From UBA5862 sp002408105 (GTDB lineage Bacteria; Pseudomonadota; Gammaproteobacteria; Pseudomonadales; UBA5862), in contig JAXHVB010000075.1 of NCBI GenBank assembly GCA_034189125.1, positions 1-8,079 of the forward strand: 8,079 bases of DNA, in the 5' to 3' direction. The notes beneath the pieces were generated by a model. That model searched no databases. It had not been told where the DNA came from and saw only the letters and a program-made list of their open reading frames with translations. How positions within the stretch are numbered: position 1 is the stretch's first letter; each line of letters starts with the position of its first letter. Shown in pieces: positions 1 to 5,872 of the stretch. The translations under genes and the position numbers were made by a program.

Positions 1-134
1 GCCAGTAAGGTGGCGCCGAGTTGCGCGTACAGCTCAGGACTGGTCCCCCAGGCCACAACATTGGCCCGGCCCTGCTCCAAGGCGTCTGTCACACCCTGCA
101 GCCAGCGGCCAATTGCTGGTCCGGAATCAGCCAT
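1..134 (-). CDS. N-terminal part of an unrecognised protein (runs off left edge)
   Basis: The reading frame opens with ATG at 134 on the minus strand and stays open to base 1, giving 44 codons and two extra bases. The start is supported by a strong Shine-Dalgarno sequence (AAGAGGAG) about nine bases upstream. The peptide begins MADSGPAIGRWLQGVTDALE and continues with a mixed helical, soluble-looking stretch; there is no signal peptide or membrane segment in the visible part. It lies 40 bases downstream of the DUF21 gene in the same direction, so the two are probably co-transcribed. I do not recognise the family from this fragment. Confidence that it is a real gene start is fairly good because of the ribosome binding site and operon position. 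Confidence 0.6.
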   Translation of the reverse strand, partial: MADSGPAIGRWLQGVTDALEQGRANVVAWGTSPELYAQLGATLL

Positions 135-166
135 CGATTTGTGCTCCTCTTATTGTTTTGGACGCA

Positions 167-199
167 CCGGCTGCTCAGCGGATGCCGCTGAGCAGCCGG
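167..199 (-). other. 14-bp perfect hairpin over the DUF21 stop codon
   Basis: CCGGCTGCTCAGCG at 167-180 is the exact reverse complement of 186-199, with a five-base loop (GATGC). It includes the last codons and stop of the DUF21 gene and sits just before the next gene on the minus strand. No T-tract follows on either strand, so it is not a standard intrinsic terminator. An mRNA-stability or processing element between two operon genes is the more likely role (inference). Confidence 0.6.
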
Positions 200-1173
200 T
201 CAAACAGGTCCGCACCAGTGATGATCAGCGGCTTGTCCGTCCAGACCAGCACCACATCGTGATCGATGATGCCTTTGCGGTCCTGCTTCGACAGCTTGAG
301 CTGCTCGACCACGCTGTCGAGCTTAATTTTTGGGTTTTCAATGATGATCGGCCGGTGACAGAAGCTATAGGGATCGACAGTGTCCCCTTCCAGCAACGCC
401 GCGCGCAAAAAACCATCCGCATCGAGCAGCAACTGCGGCCTGCCCTCCAGGTCAGCCAGGATCACCCATTTGCGCCCTGAGGCGTGCACCTGCTGCAAAA
501 ACGGGTCGCTGGTTGTGGCCTCAAACGCCGGCACGCGCGGGAGATCAACGTCAGTCGGCAGGCGCAGCACGCTGCGCTCATCAACCGGAGAGCCTTCATG
601 CACCACCGCTACATCGTCAATCTCGAGAAAATTCAGTGCGCCGATCCCCTCGACGGTGCCGATGTCGCTGTCGTGGTGCTCGACGTGCTTGACCAGAATG
701 TCCTTGATGACCTTTTCGCGGAAATACTCAGCAGACTCCTTGCCAAGCCAAGCGTCCAGGATCATGGCGGCCGGCTTGGCCACCGGATACAGCAGGAACT
801 GATAGATTCGCAACACCGGACCGAGCAACGACGCCATCTTGAGGGCATTCCTCGAAAAGTACGCCTGCGGAAAGATTTCGCCCAGGAAGGTGATCACCAC
901 GGTAGAGAACAGGAAGGCGGCCACACCGGCCATGACCGAATTGGACAGCAGCGTAAGCAGCACGTTGATGCCCACGTTGCCCCAGAGAATCGTGGTGAGC
1001 AGGAAGTTCGAATCACTGCGCATCTTCAACACCCGGGCAGCGCTCGGGTTGGTGTCTGCCTCCACTTCTAGCTGCAAACGCGACAGCCCAAAAAATGCGA
1101 GGTTCAGCCCAGAAAACATCGCGGACTGTGACACACAGAAAGCGATTCCAAACCACACAAACGTTTCAGTCAT
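175..1173 (-). CDS. CNNM/CorC-type DUF21 transmembrane protein
   Basis: A 332-residue membrane protein of the CNNM/DUF21 family, whose members are linked to magnesium or cobalt transport and homeostasis in the inner membrane. The N-terminal half is the DUF21 transmembrane domain, roughly residues 1-145. It carries SGLNLAFFGLSRLQLE near residues 21-36, LLTTILWGNVGINVLL near 58-73, and the diagnostic GEIFPQ motif near residue 98. The C-terminal half (about 175-330) is the soluble region that in this family holds a CBS pair, here divergent. The start ATG at 1173 immediately precedes the first hydrophobic segment and has a purine-rich GGGGG about eight bases upstream. No C-terminal CorC_HlyC domain is evident, so it is a short version. 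The substrate cannot be read from sequence. It shows no obvious link to the zinc genes on the other strand. Confidence 0.85.
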   Translation of the reverse strand: MTETFVWFGIAFCVSQSAMFSGLNLAFFGLSRLQLEVEADTNPSAARVLKMRSDSNFLLTTILWGNVGINVLLTLLSNSVMAGVAAFLFSTVVITFLGEIFPQAYFSRNALKMASLLGPVLRIYQFLLYPVAKPAAMILDAWLGKESAEYFREKVIKDILVKHVEHHDSDIGTVEGIGALNFLEIDDVAVVHEGSPVDERSVLRLPTDVDLPRVPAFEATTSDPFLQQVHASGRKWVILADLEGRPQLLLDADGFLRAALLEGDTVDPYSFCHRPIIIENPKIKLDSVVEQLKLSKQDRKGIIDHDVVLVWTDKPLIITGADLFDRLLSGIR

Positions 1174-1716
1174 GCTGGGCCCCCAGTGCTGCCCCGGGGA
1201 GAGTTAGGTCGCGCATCCAGCCATTCCTTCTTGTTGCTCATTGGGGCGCGATCGTAGCGTATTTCTCAACGCTGATTTTCGCGGGAACTGCCTGAACGGC
1301 GCATTCCTCCAGTCCAACGCACCGCCGCTGGCACCTATCAGCCACCGAACCAGAGCGACGCCCAGCCATCGCCACGCCATTGCGGGTCGCGGCAAGCGTC
1401 ATCGAACGGGTGTAGGAACCTGGTGTCAATCGGACTGGTCGCCACCGGAGTTGCGCTGAGCGCTCCGGGCACCTGCCGCTCGGCTGATCTTTGGCGCTTC
1501 GGGGATGCAGGGGGGGCTAGCTGCGCTCGAGCGCACGTATCCAGGCCCATTTCGCTCAATCACACCGACGTGAGCGGCATCAACAAGCGCTGCGCCCGCA
1601 GAAGAGGGGCGTACGAGGACAAGGTCAAAGCACGCTGGAACTGCCGCTTCCCAGGGCACGGGGACGATAGGGCACGACGAGATCCGGTGGATCGTTGCGA
1701 TAAAGCTGCTGACTCA
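1174..1716. other. Intergenic stretch with no supportable gene
   Basis: These 543 bases separate the minus-strand DUF21 gene from the plus-strand zinc island. Open frames here are short, overlap each other on both strands, lack ribosome binding sites and give arginine- and proline-rich translations typical of GC-rich noncoding DNA. I recognise no tRNA, insertion sequence or protein remnant. The only structured element noticed is a 14-bp palindrome at 1522-1535. Promoters for the DUF21 operon should lie near 1200-1300 on the minus strand, but I could not assign hexamers. Confidence 0.5.
1522..1535. repeat. 14-bp perfect palindrome
   Basis: TGCGCTCGAGCGCA is self-complementary over all 14 bases and stands alone in noncoding DNA. 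No partner copy was seen and it does not resemble the Zur-like sites. It may be a chance GC-rich palindrome. Confidence 0.35.
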
Positions 1717-1745
1717 TTGATGATATGATATATCTTTGCTATAAA
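1717..1745 (+). promoter_or_regulatory. Candidate sigma70 promoter of the zinc operon
   Basis: TTGATG at 1717-1722 and TATAAA at 1740-1745 are separated by exactly 17 bases, a good match to the -35/-10 layout (four of six and five of six consensus bases). A transcript would begin near 1752, before the zigA relic at 1794, and would run into DUF1826, zrgA, zur and merC. The spacer contains the operator-like sequence annotated separately, so repressor binding there would block RNA polymerase. This is a pattern-based call. Confidence 0.5.
1721..1735. promoter_or_regulatory. Candidate Zur operator in promoter spacer
   Basis: TGATATGATATATCT has the form TGATA-N5-TATC(T). It is AT-rich within a GC-rich region and lies between the -35 and -10 hexamers. 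It agrees at about ten of fourteen defined positions with the gammaproteobacterial Zur box TGTTATA-N-TATAACA as I recall it. It shares the TGATA-N5-TATC core and spacing with the site at 6497-6511. The genes downstream are zinc-starvation genes including zur itself. Binding is inferred. Confidence 0.45.
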
Positions 1746-1793
1746 GGCGCCGAAAACAAGACTCTTGGCATCCAAAAAGAATACCCCACGGCA

Positions 1794-2206
1794 ATGGCCG
1801 CAACCAGATCGCTGCAACATCCTCTCCGGCTTCGAGGGCGCTGGAAAGACCAGGGTCCTGAGCCCAAGGTCTCGACAACCATGTCGGGCGGCGCGTGGCG
1901 GTCGCTGTCAACAACGTGAGCGAAATCAATATGGAGGCCAGCACCGTGCAGAACGAGGTGCAGCTGAACCGCAGCGAAGAGAAGTTGGTAGAAATGAAGG
2001 AGTACCTGGACTCGACTCAAGCCCACCGGGAGGAGTCATTTGGGCACATGCGCCAAGAGTTGGTGTTTGTCGGCCAAAACCTGGACCGGGATCAACTCAT
2101 CCGGGCATTCGACGACTGCCTACTCAGCGAAGAGGAGGTGCTGGCGAAGTGCGCGTATTGGCAGGGCCTGCATGACCTCTTTCCGGCGTGGGAGAACCAA
2201 GCATGA
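1794..2206 (+). pseudogene. Decayed ZigA-type COG0523 (CobW-family) GTPase
   Basis: Pieces of one COG0523 GTPase lie in order but in three frames. A likely start (ATG at 1794, MAATRS) is in one frame. The P-loop region ILSGFEGAGKT (about 1816-1848) is in a second. VAVAVNNVSEINMEA (about 1895-1939) plus RSEEKLVEM is in the third. These match the family pattern LSGFLGAGKTTLLN...VAVIVNDMSEVNIDA...EKLVEM. The third frame then jumps directly to the family's C-terminal end, RQELVFVGQNLDRDQL...AFDDCLL...FPAW, at about 2050-2200. The CxCC metal motif, the NKxD guanine motif and most of the C-terminal domain, some 250 residues, are missing. It cannot encode a working GTPase. Its stop at 2204-2206 overlaps the DUF1826 start, which may explain why the 3' end remains open. 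Full-length ZigA-like proteins are near 400 residues. Confidence 0.85.
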
Positions 2207-2859
2207 CAGCGGGACGTGCAGTTGATGGTGTGCGTGTGCGCCAAACGGTGTTCGGCGACGCGCCGGATGTCCTGGCCGACATCTACCAAGAAAGCGCCAA
2301 CATGGCAGTCTGGCGGCGCCAACCCGAGGCCTTCGTCACCGAGGAGTGCCGGCAGGCGCTTACAGAAAGAAGGTTCACCGGATCCAGCACAGCCCTGTCC
2401 AGCATGCAGCTCCAGCATCTGGACGAGGCGATCCCAGAGCTCGTCCCCTACCCGCACCTGCGCGCGGACGTTCAATCGCTGGCAGAGATGTTCATCTGCC
2501 TGTTCGGCCTTCAGGCCGTGGGCCTTCGCATGACGCCACTGGCCAAGGCCATGTGCCCTCGATTTCATGTCGACCGGGTGCCCTGCCGGCTGGTCACTAC
2601 CTACCTGGGCAAGGGCACTGAGTGGCTGCCCCATCACAGGGTCGATCGCAGCAAACTCGGCGCTGGAAACGGTGGCCTGAGCGATGCTGAGAGTGGCCTG
2701 TACTCAGATCCTGATGCCGTTCAAACCCTAGCCCACGCCCATGTAGCCCTGTTGAAGGGTGAGTTGTGGGAGGGCAACGAGAATGCCGGACTGGTCCACC
2801 GTTCACCCGCGATTGGACCTGGCGAACAGCGGCTATTGGTCACAATGGACTGCATGTGA
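2203..2859 (+). CDS. DUF1826 domain protein of zinc-starvation loci
   Basis: A 218-residue soluble protein of the DUF1826 family, function not established. It has no signal peptide or membrane segment, so it is probably cytoplasmic. The conserved core is CPRFHVDRVPCRLVTTYLG at residues 118-136 followed by GTEWLP (138-143), and the C-terminus has GLVHRSP (196-202) then QRLLVTMD (209-216). The spacing of H122-x-D124, H199 and R210 resembles the iron and 2-oxoglutarate ligands of a double-stranded beta-helix dioxygenase; that reading is my inference. ATG at 2203 is preferred over the in-frame GTG at 2188 because GGAG lies eight bases upstream and the start overlaps the stop of the zigA relic (ATGA). 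DUF1826 genes commonly sit beside COG0523 GTPase genes under Zur control, which fits here. Confidence 0.85.
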   Translation: MTAGRAVDGVRVRQTVFGDAPDVLADIYQESANMAVWRRQPEAFVTEECRQALTERRFTGSSTALSSMQLQHLDEAIPELVPYPHLRADVQSLAEMFICLFGLQAVGLRMTPLAKAMCPRFHVDRVPCRLVTTYLGKGTEWLPHHRVDRSKLGAGNGGLSDAESGLYSDPDAVQTLAHAHVALLKGELWEGNENAGLVHRSPAIGPGEQRLLVTMDCM

Positions 2860-2994
2860 GCCCGGGGCCGACTGTACCTAACCAGCCGCTGGCACGGCAC
2901 GCACGCGCCTTACTGGGAGGATCACCCCAGTGGATTGAACGGCGGTCCAACACCGAGCGGGCCAAAGTTTTGCTGGCAACCAAATGAGGGTCAC

Positions 2995-3642
2995 ATGGTG
3001 CTTTTCTACAAACTGACGGTGGGCGCGGCGCTCACCGTCGCTCTGACCAGCGGCCCTGCCGCAGCGCAAAACCAACAGGAACATGGAGGCCATCACTCGC
3101 ACGAACCGCACCCCGAGATGCAGGCTTCGGACGCTGGAGCCGGTCAGGGTGCCCATGTGCATGGCCTTGCAGAACTGCTTGTCGTTCTTGATGGGGCACA
3201 ACTCGATATCGAGCTGCATTCTCCGGCCATGAACCTGCTCGGGTTCGAGCACCAAGCCACCAGCCCCGAAGAGCAGGTCATCGTAGAAAACACCAAGGAG
3301 TTGTTGGCAAACGCCAGCGGCCTATTTCAACTGAGCCCTGCCCACTGCCAGTTCAGTCACCACCGGGTGGACTTTGGCAGCGTTGTCGAGCAGCGCAGCA
3401 CTCCAGAAGGCAGCGGCCACCGCGGTGCCGATGAACACGGCGAGCACGACGACCATGGCCACAGCGACATCAGGGCCCACTACCGCTACCACTGCGACCA
3501 ACCAGGTCAATTGAAATCGCTAACGACCCGCATCCCTATTGAATTTCCAGGAGTTGAGTCACTGCAGGTACAGTGGGTCATCGACAACCGGCAGGGAGCG
3601 GCAACATTGAATGAACACCGGCACCACCTCAACTTCAGGTAA
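2995..3642 (+). CDS. zrgA: ZrgA-like periplasmic zinc protein (DUF2796)
   Basis: A 215-residue exported protein of the DUF2796 family, which includes Vibrio ZrgA and Pseudomonas PA4063, periplasmic factors for zinc uptake. A signal peptide spans residues 1-24 (LTVGAALTVALTSGPAAA, cleavage before Gln25). Two histidine-rich segments follow: HGGHHSHEPH at 30-39 and a His/Asp-rich loop at about 142-166 with H142, H148, H151, H154, H156, H162 and H166. The family core is AHVHGLAELLVVLDG (53-67) and ELHSPAMNLLGFEH (73-86). C118 and C167 could form a disulfide in the periplasm. ATG 2995 has GAGGG six bases upstream and gives a clean signal peptide; a TTG at 2935 would add a hydrophilic tail and is rejected. 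It is probably in the same transcript as DUF1826, 135 bases downstream of it, and delivers or buffers zinc for the ABC transporter encoded at 6546 onward. Confidence 0.88.
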   Translation: MVLFYKLTVGAALTVALTSGPAAAQNQQEHGGHHSHEPHPEMQASDAGAGQGAHVHGLAELLVVLDGAQLDIELHSPAMNLLGFEHQATSPEEQVIVENTKELLANASGLFQLSPAHCQFSHHRVDFGSVVEQRSTPEGSGHRGADEHGEHDDHGHSDIRAHYRYHCDQPGQLKSLTTRIPIEFPGVESLQVQWVIDNRQGAATLNEHRHHLNFR

Positions 3643-3663
3643 ACCGCTGCAGGGCAATTGCGT

Positions 3664-4125
3664 ATGAGCAACATCCCTCGAATTCTCGATCATGCAGAGG
3701 CCAGCTGCCGTGCCAGCGGCGCCAGGCTGACCGAGAAACGCAAGCGAATCCTCTCGGGTTTGCTCGGGTCCAACAAGGCGCGATCCGCCTATGAGCTGAT
3801 TGATTACATGCACAAGGAGTTCGACGAATCCCTCCCCCCGACGACGGTCTATCGCATTCTCGACTTCCTGATCAGCGAGAACCTCGTGCACAAGCTTCAC
3901 TTGGCCAACAAGTACATCGCGTGCTCCCACATCAGTTGTGACCACGCCCACGAAGTACCGCAATTTTTGATCTGCAACCAGTGCGGCAATGTAAAAGAAA
4001 TTGGGATACAAAAAACCCTCATCAGAACCTTAGAACGCAATGTGGAGGAGGTGGGGTACTTCCTTCAAAGCCCTCAACTGGAGCTGCATTGCCTGTGTGG
4101 CGACTGTGCCCACCAATCGGCGTAG
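3664..4125 (+). CDS. zur: Fur-family regulator, Zur (zinc uptake repressor)
   Basis: A 153-residue Fur-family DNA-binding protein. The winged helix is at about residues 14-80, with RLTEKRKRIL (21-30) and the recognition region PPTTVYRILDFLISENLVHKL (58-78). The dimerisation and metal domain has H89, C92, H94 and H96, then the structural zinc pairs C104-x2-C107 (CNQC) and C145-x2-C148 (CGDC). The subtype is called Zur rather than Fur because every neighbour is a zinc-limitation gene and two Zur-like operators flank the cluster. Zur with zinc bound would repress both transcripts and release them on starvation. The ATG at 3664 is chosen over TTG 3658; a weak AGGG lies about ten bases upstream. 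The gene starts 21 bases after zrgA and shows no promoter or operator of its own, implying autoregulation through the operon promoter. Confidence 0.88.
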   Translation: MSNIPRILDHAEASCRASGARLTEKRKRILSGLLGSNKARSAYELIDYMHKEFDESLPPTTVYRILDFLISENLVHKLHLANKYIACSHISCDHAHEVPQFLICNQCGNVKEIGIQKTLIRTLERNVEEVGYFLQSPQLELHCLCGDCAHQSA

Positions 4126-4147
4126 CGGCAATTCAAGGAGACACTCA

Positions 4148-4537
4148 GTGAGACTTGCATTCACGAACGCTGACAAAGCGGCCATTGGTCTTTCTGTGGT
4201 TTGCGCAGCGCACTGCTTGTTGTTCCCGGTCGCCTTGGTTTTTCTTCCTGCCGTGGCCGCCACAGCCTTTGGGGACGACCGCTTCCATCAGTGGATGCTT
4301 CTTGTGGTGCTACCCATCAGCGTACTTGCGTTGACTGTTGGGTTCCGCCGCCACCGAAAAACGAGCGTCCTGGCCATTGGCTTGCCGGGACTCGCTATTC
4401 TCACCTTAGCGGCGCTCGTCGGCCACGATTGGTTCGGCGAGACTGGAGAGGCGGCCGCATCGGTGCTCGGCGCCTCACTCATCGCCCTCAGCCACCTTCG
4501 CAACCATGCCTTATGCCAACGCTTCCAGGTTGGCTGA
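4148..4537 (+). CDS. MerC-domain small membrane protein
   Basis: A 129-residue integral inner-membrane protein with about four hydrophobic helices (near residues 11-35, 48-66, 72-92 and 102-115). The first helix carries CAAHCLLFP (residues 19-27), the MerC-type Cys-x2-His-Cys-x3-Pro signature, and the C-terminus has HLRNHALC (116-123). MerC proteins were defined in mercury-resistance operons, but shorter relatives occur in zinc-regulated clusters, where a role in metal movement or membrane metal handling is likely but unproven. The GTG start at 4148 is fixed by a strong AAGGAG seven bases upstream and by the start of MerC homology; a longer frame to 4040 lies inside zur. Only 22 bases separate it from zur, so the two are co-transcribed. 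No mer genes are present, so mercury resistance is unlikely. Confidence 0.82.
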   Translation: MRLAFTNADKAAIGLSVVCAAHCLLFPVALVFLPAVAATAFGDDRFHQWMLLVVLPISVLALTVGFRRHRKTSVLAIGLPGLAILTLAALVGHDWFGETGEAAASVLGASLIALSHLRNHALCQRFQVG

Positions 4538-4554
4538 GAAACAAGGTTTCATAC

Positions 4555-4602
4555 AAGGAGCAAAGCCTCATGACTCAACCTGGCCAAAAATCTGCGCTCT
4601 AG
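4555..4602 (+). other. 10-codon ORF with strong ribosome binding site; gene relic or leader peptide
   Basis: AAGGAG at 4555-4560 sits nine bases before ATG 4570, which opens a frame MTQPGQKSAL ending with TAG at 4600-4602. The ribosome binding site is as good as that of the preceding merC gene, yet the product is only ten residues. The following 202 bases to yeiR contain no recognisable coding sequence, repeat or terminator. It may be the beginning of a deleted gene; many ZigA-type GTPases start with a similar short polar leader before the P-loop. Alternatively it is a leader peptide for yeiR. Neither can be decided from sequence. Confidence 0.4.
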
Positions 4603-4804
4603 CGCCAATGACCCAATTGCGGAAATAGCCGCTCCATCGCCGGGTAATGCCACTGATCGGTCTGGATGAGCCCTGATTCCAACCCCCTACCGGCCACCCG
4701 CTGGACACCGGGGCAACTGTTGAACTGCACTCGGCTCGCGCGGCGCCAAGGGCTCTGGATGCCGAAATAGTCCTTCCTATGCGACTTTCATTGACCCCTT
4801 CAAT

Positions 4805-5872
4805 ATGTCCGCACTCAAAGCCATACCCACCAATGTCATCACCGGCTTTCTGGGTGCCGGCAAGTCCACCGCCATTCTGAGTCTTCTACAACATAAACCC
4901 AGCGCTGAGCGCTGGGCTGTACTCGTCAACGAGTTTGGCGAAGTCGGGATCGATGGCAGCCTGTTTTCCGGTCAGGACGCTGAAGCACCCGACATTTATG
5001 TTCGTGAGGTTCCTGGCGGCTGCATGTGCTGTGCTGCCGGTCTGCCCATGCAGATCGCGCTGAACATGCTGATTGCGCGCTCCAGGCCACACCGCCTACT
5101 GATAGAACCCACAGGCCTCGGCCACCCGAGGGAGGTCCTGTCGGCATTGTCCGCTCAACACTATCGGGAGGTGTTGGACCTGAACGCCACTATTACACTG
5201 GTCGACGCCCGCAAGGTTCACGAGCGCCGCTACACCAGTCACCCCACCTTCAACCAGCAATTGGCCATTGCCGACGTGATCGTCGCCAACAAGGCCGACC
5301 AGTACCGTTCCGGGGATTTTCCTGCGCTGCTGAGTTACCTCGAGCGGAGCCTGAACCGCGACAACCAATCAGTCTTTCAGGTCAGCCAGGGAACACTGCA
5401 ACTTGCGTGGCTGATGGCCCCGGCCCTGCAACACCTCCGCCCGTTTCACCGCGAACACTCCGACCCCACCAACGGCCACGAGATCGAACACCCTGCTGCG
5501 CTGCTGGGGGTGCGCGACATTCCGGAAACAGGCTACCTGAGCATTGACAACGAAGGTGAGGGGTTCTACAGCCGCGGGTGGATATTCACACCTGAGTGGA
5601 CTTTTTCAGCGCGCCAGCTGTACCGCCTCTTGCTGGAGGTGGATGTGGAACGGGTCAAAGGGGTGTTCATCACCGACCAAGGGGTGATCGCCTACAACAA
5701 GGCCGATCACGTGCTGACGGAAACCGAACTGGACAACTGCATGGACAGCCGCATTGAGTGCATTGGAACCAACCGCCGCTTGTTTGAAACCCTGGAGGAA
5801 GCCCTGCTTGCCTGTGTGGTCACAAGCCAAGGTCCGCTCACTCCGTATAAGGTTCCAGCCGATCGACTTTAA
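4805..5872 (+). CDS. yeiR: YeiR-like zinc-binding COG0523 GTPase
   Basis: A 355-residue G3E-family GTPase, intact and of the YeiR subgroup as judged from blocks shared with Escherichia coli YeiR. Motifs in order are Walker A GFLGAGKS (14-21), WAVLVNEFGEVGIDG (37-51), metal motif GGCMCC (71-76), RLLIEPTGLGHP (97-108), and guanine motif NKAD (162-165). A C-terminal CobW_C-like domain follows, with GWIFTPEWTFSARQLYRLL and ERVKGVF. Members bind zinc through the CxCC site, hydrolyse GTP and are proposed to deliver zinc to client enzymes under starvation. ATG 4805 is the only start codon after the in-frame stop at 4721, but no Shine-Dalgarno sequence precedes it, which is unlike its neighbours. Its last 35 bases overlap the DUF3299 gene tail to tail. 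It is the only complete COG0523 protein here and could cover for the decayed zigA. Confidence 0.9.
   Translation: MSALKAIPTNVITGFLGAGKSTAILSLLQHKPSAERWAVLVNEFGEVGIDGSLFSGQDAEAPDIYVREVPGGCMCCAAGLPMQIALNMLIARSRPHRLLIEPTGLGHPREVLSALSAQHYREVLDLNATITLVDARKVHERRYTSHPTFNQQLAIADVIVANKADQYRSGDFPALLSYLERSLNRDNQSVFQVSQGTLQLAWLMAPALQHLRPFHREHSDPTNGHEIEHPAALLGVRDIPETGYLSIDNEGEGFYSRGWIFTPEWTFSARQLYRLLLEVDVERVKGVFITDQGVIAYNKADHVLTETELDNCMDSRIECIGTNRRLFETLEEALLACVVTSQGPLTPYKVPADRL

Noticed and set aside
10..480. Plus-strand ORF opposite the left-end genes
   Set aside because: It runs antisense across two minus-strand genes that have better family and ribosome binding site support.
1423..1728. 101-codon plus-strand ORF before the zinc promoter
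   Set aside because: Composition is Arg/Asp/Cys-rich, there is no ribosome binding site or recognisable domain, and overlapping frames on both strands look the same.
1765..2175. 136-codon frame with the P-loop taken as a gene
   Set aside because: Only the ILSGFEGAGKT part resembles a protein family; after the frameshift the rest is out-of-frame sequence of the same relic.
2860..2987. Open frame after DUF1826 ending in WIERRSNTERAKVLLATK, and a 6-bp stem-loop at 2912-2931
   Set aside because: The ending looks protein-like but the frame begins inside DUF1826, has no ribosome binding site and matches no family I know. The stem-loop is short and has no T-tract.
4538..4550. GAAAC-AAG-GTTTC inverted repeat after merC as a terminator
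   Set aside because: The stem is only five pairs and AT-balanced, and no T-tract follows.
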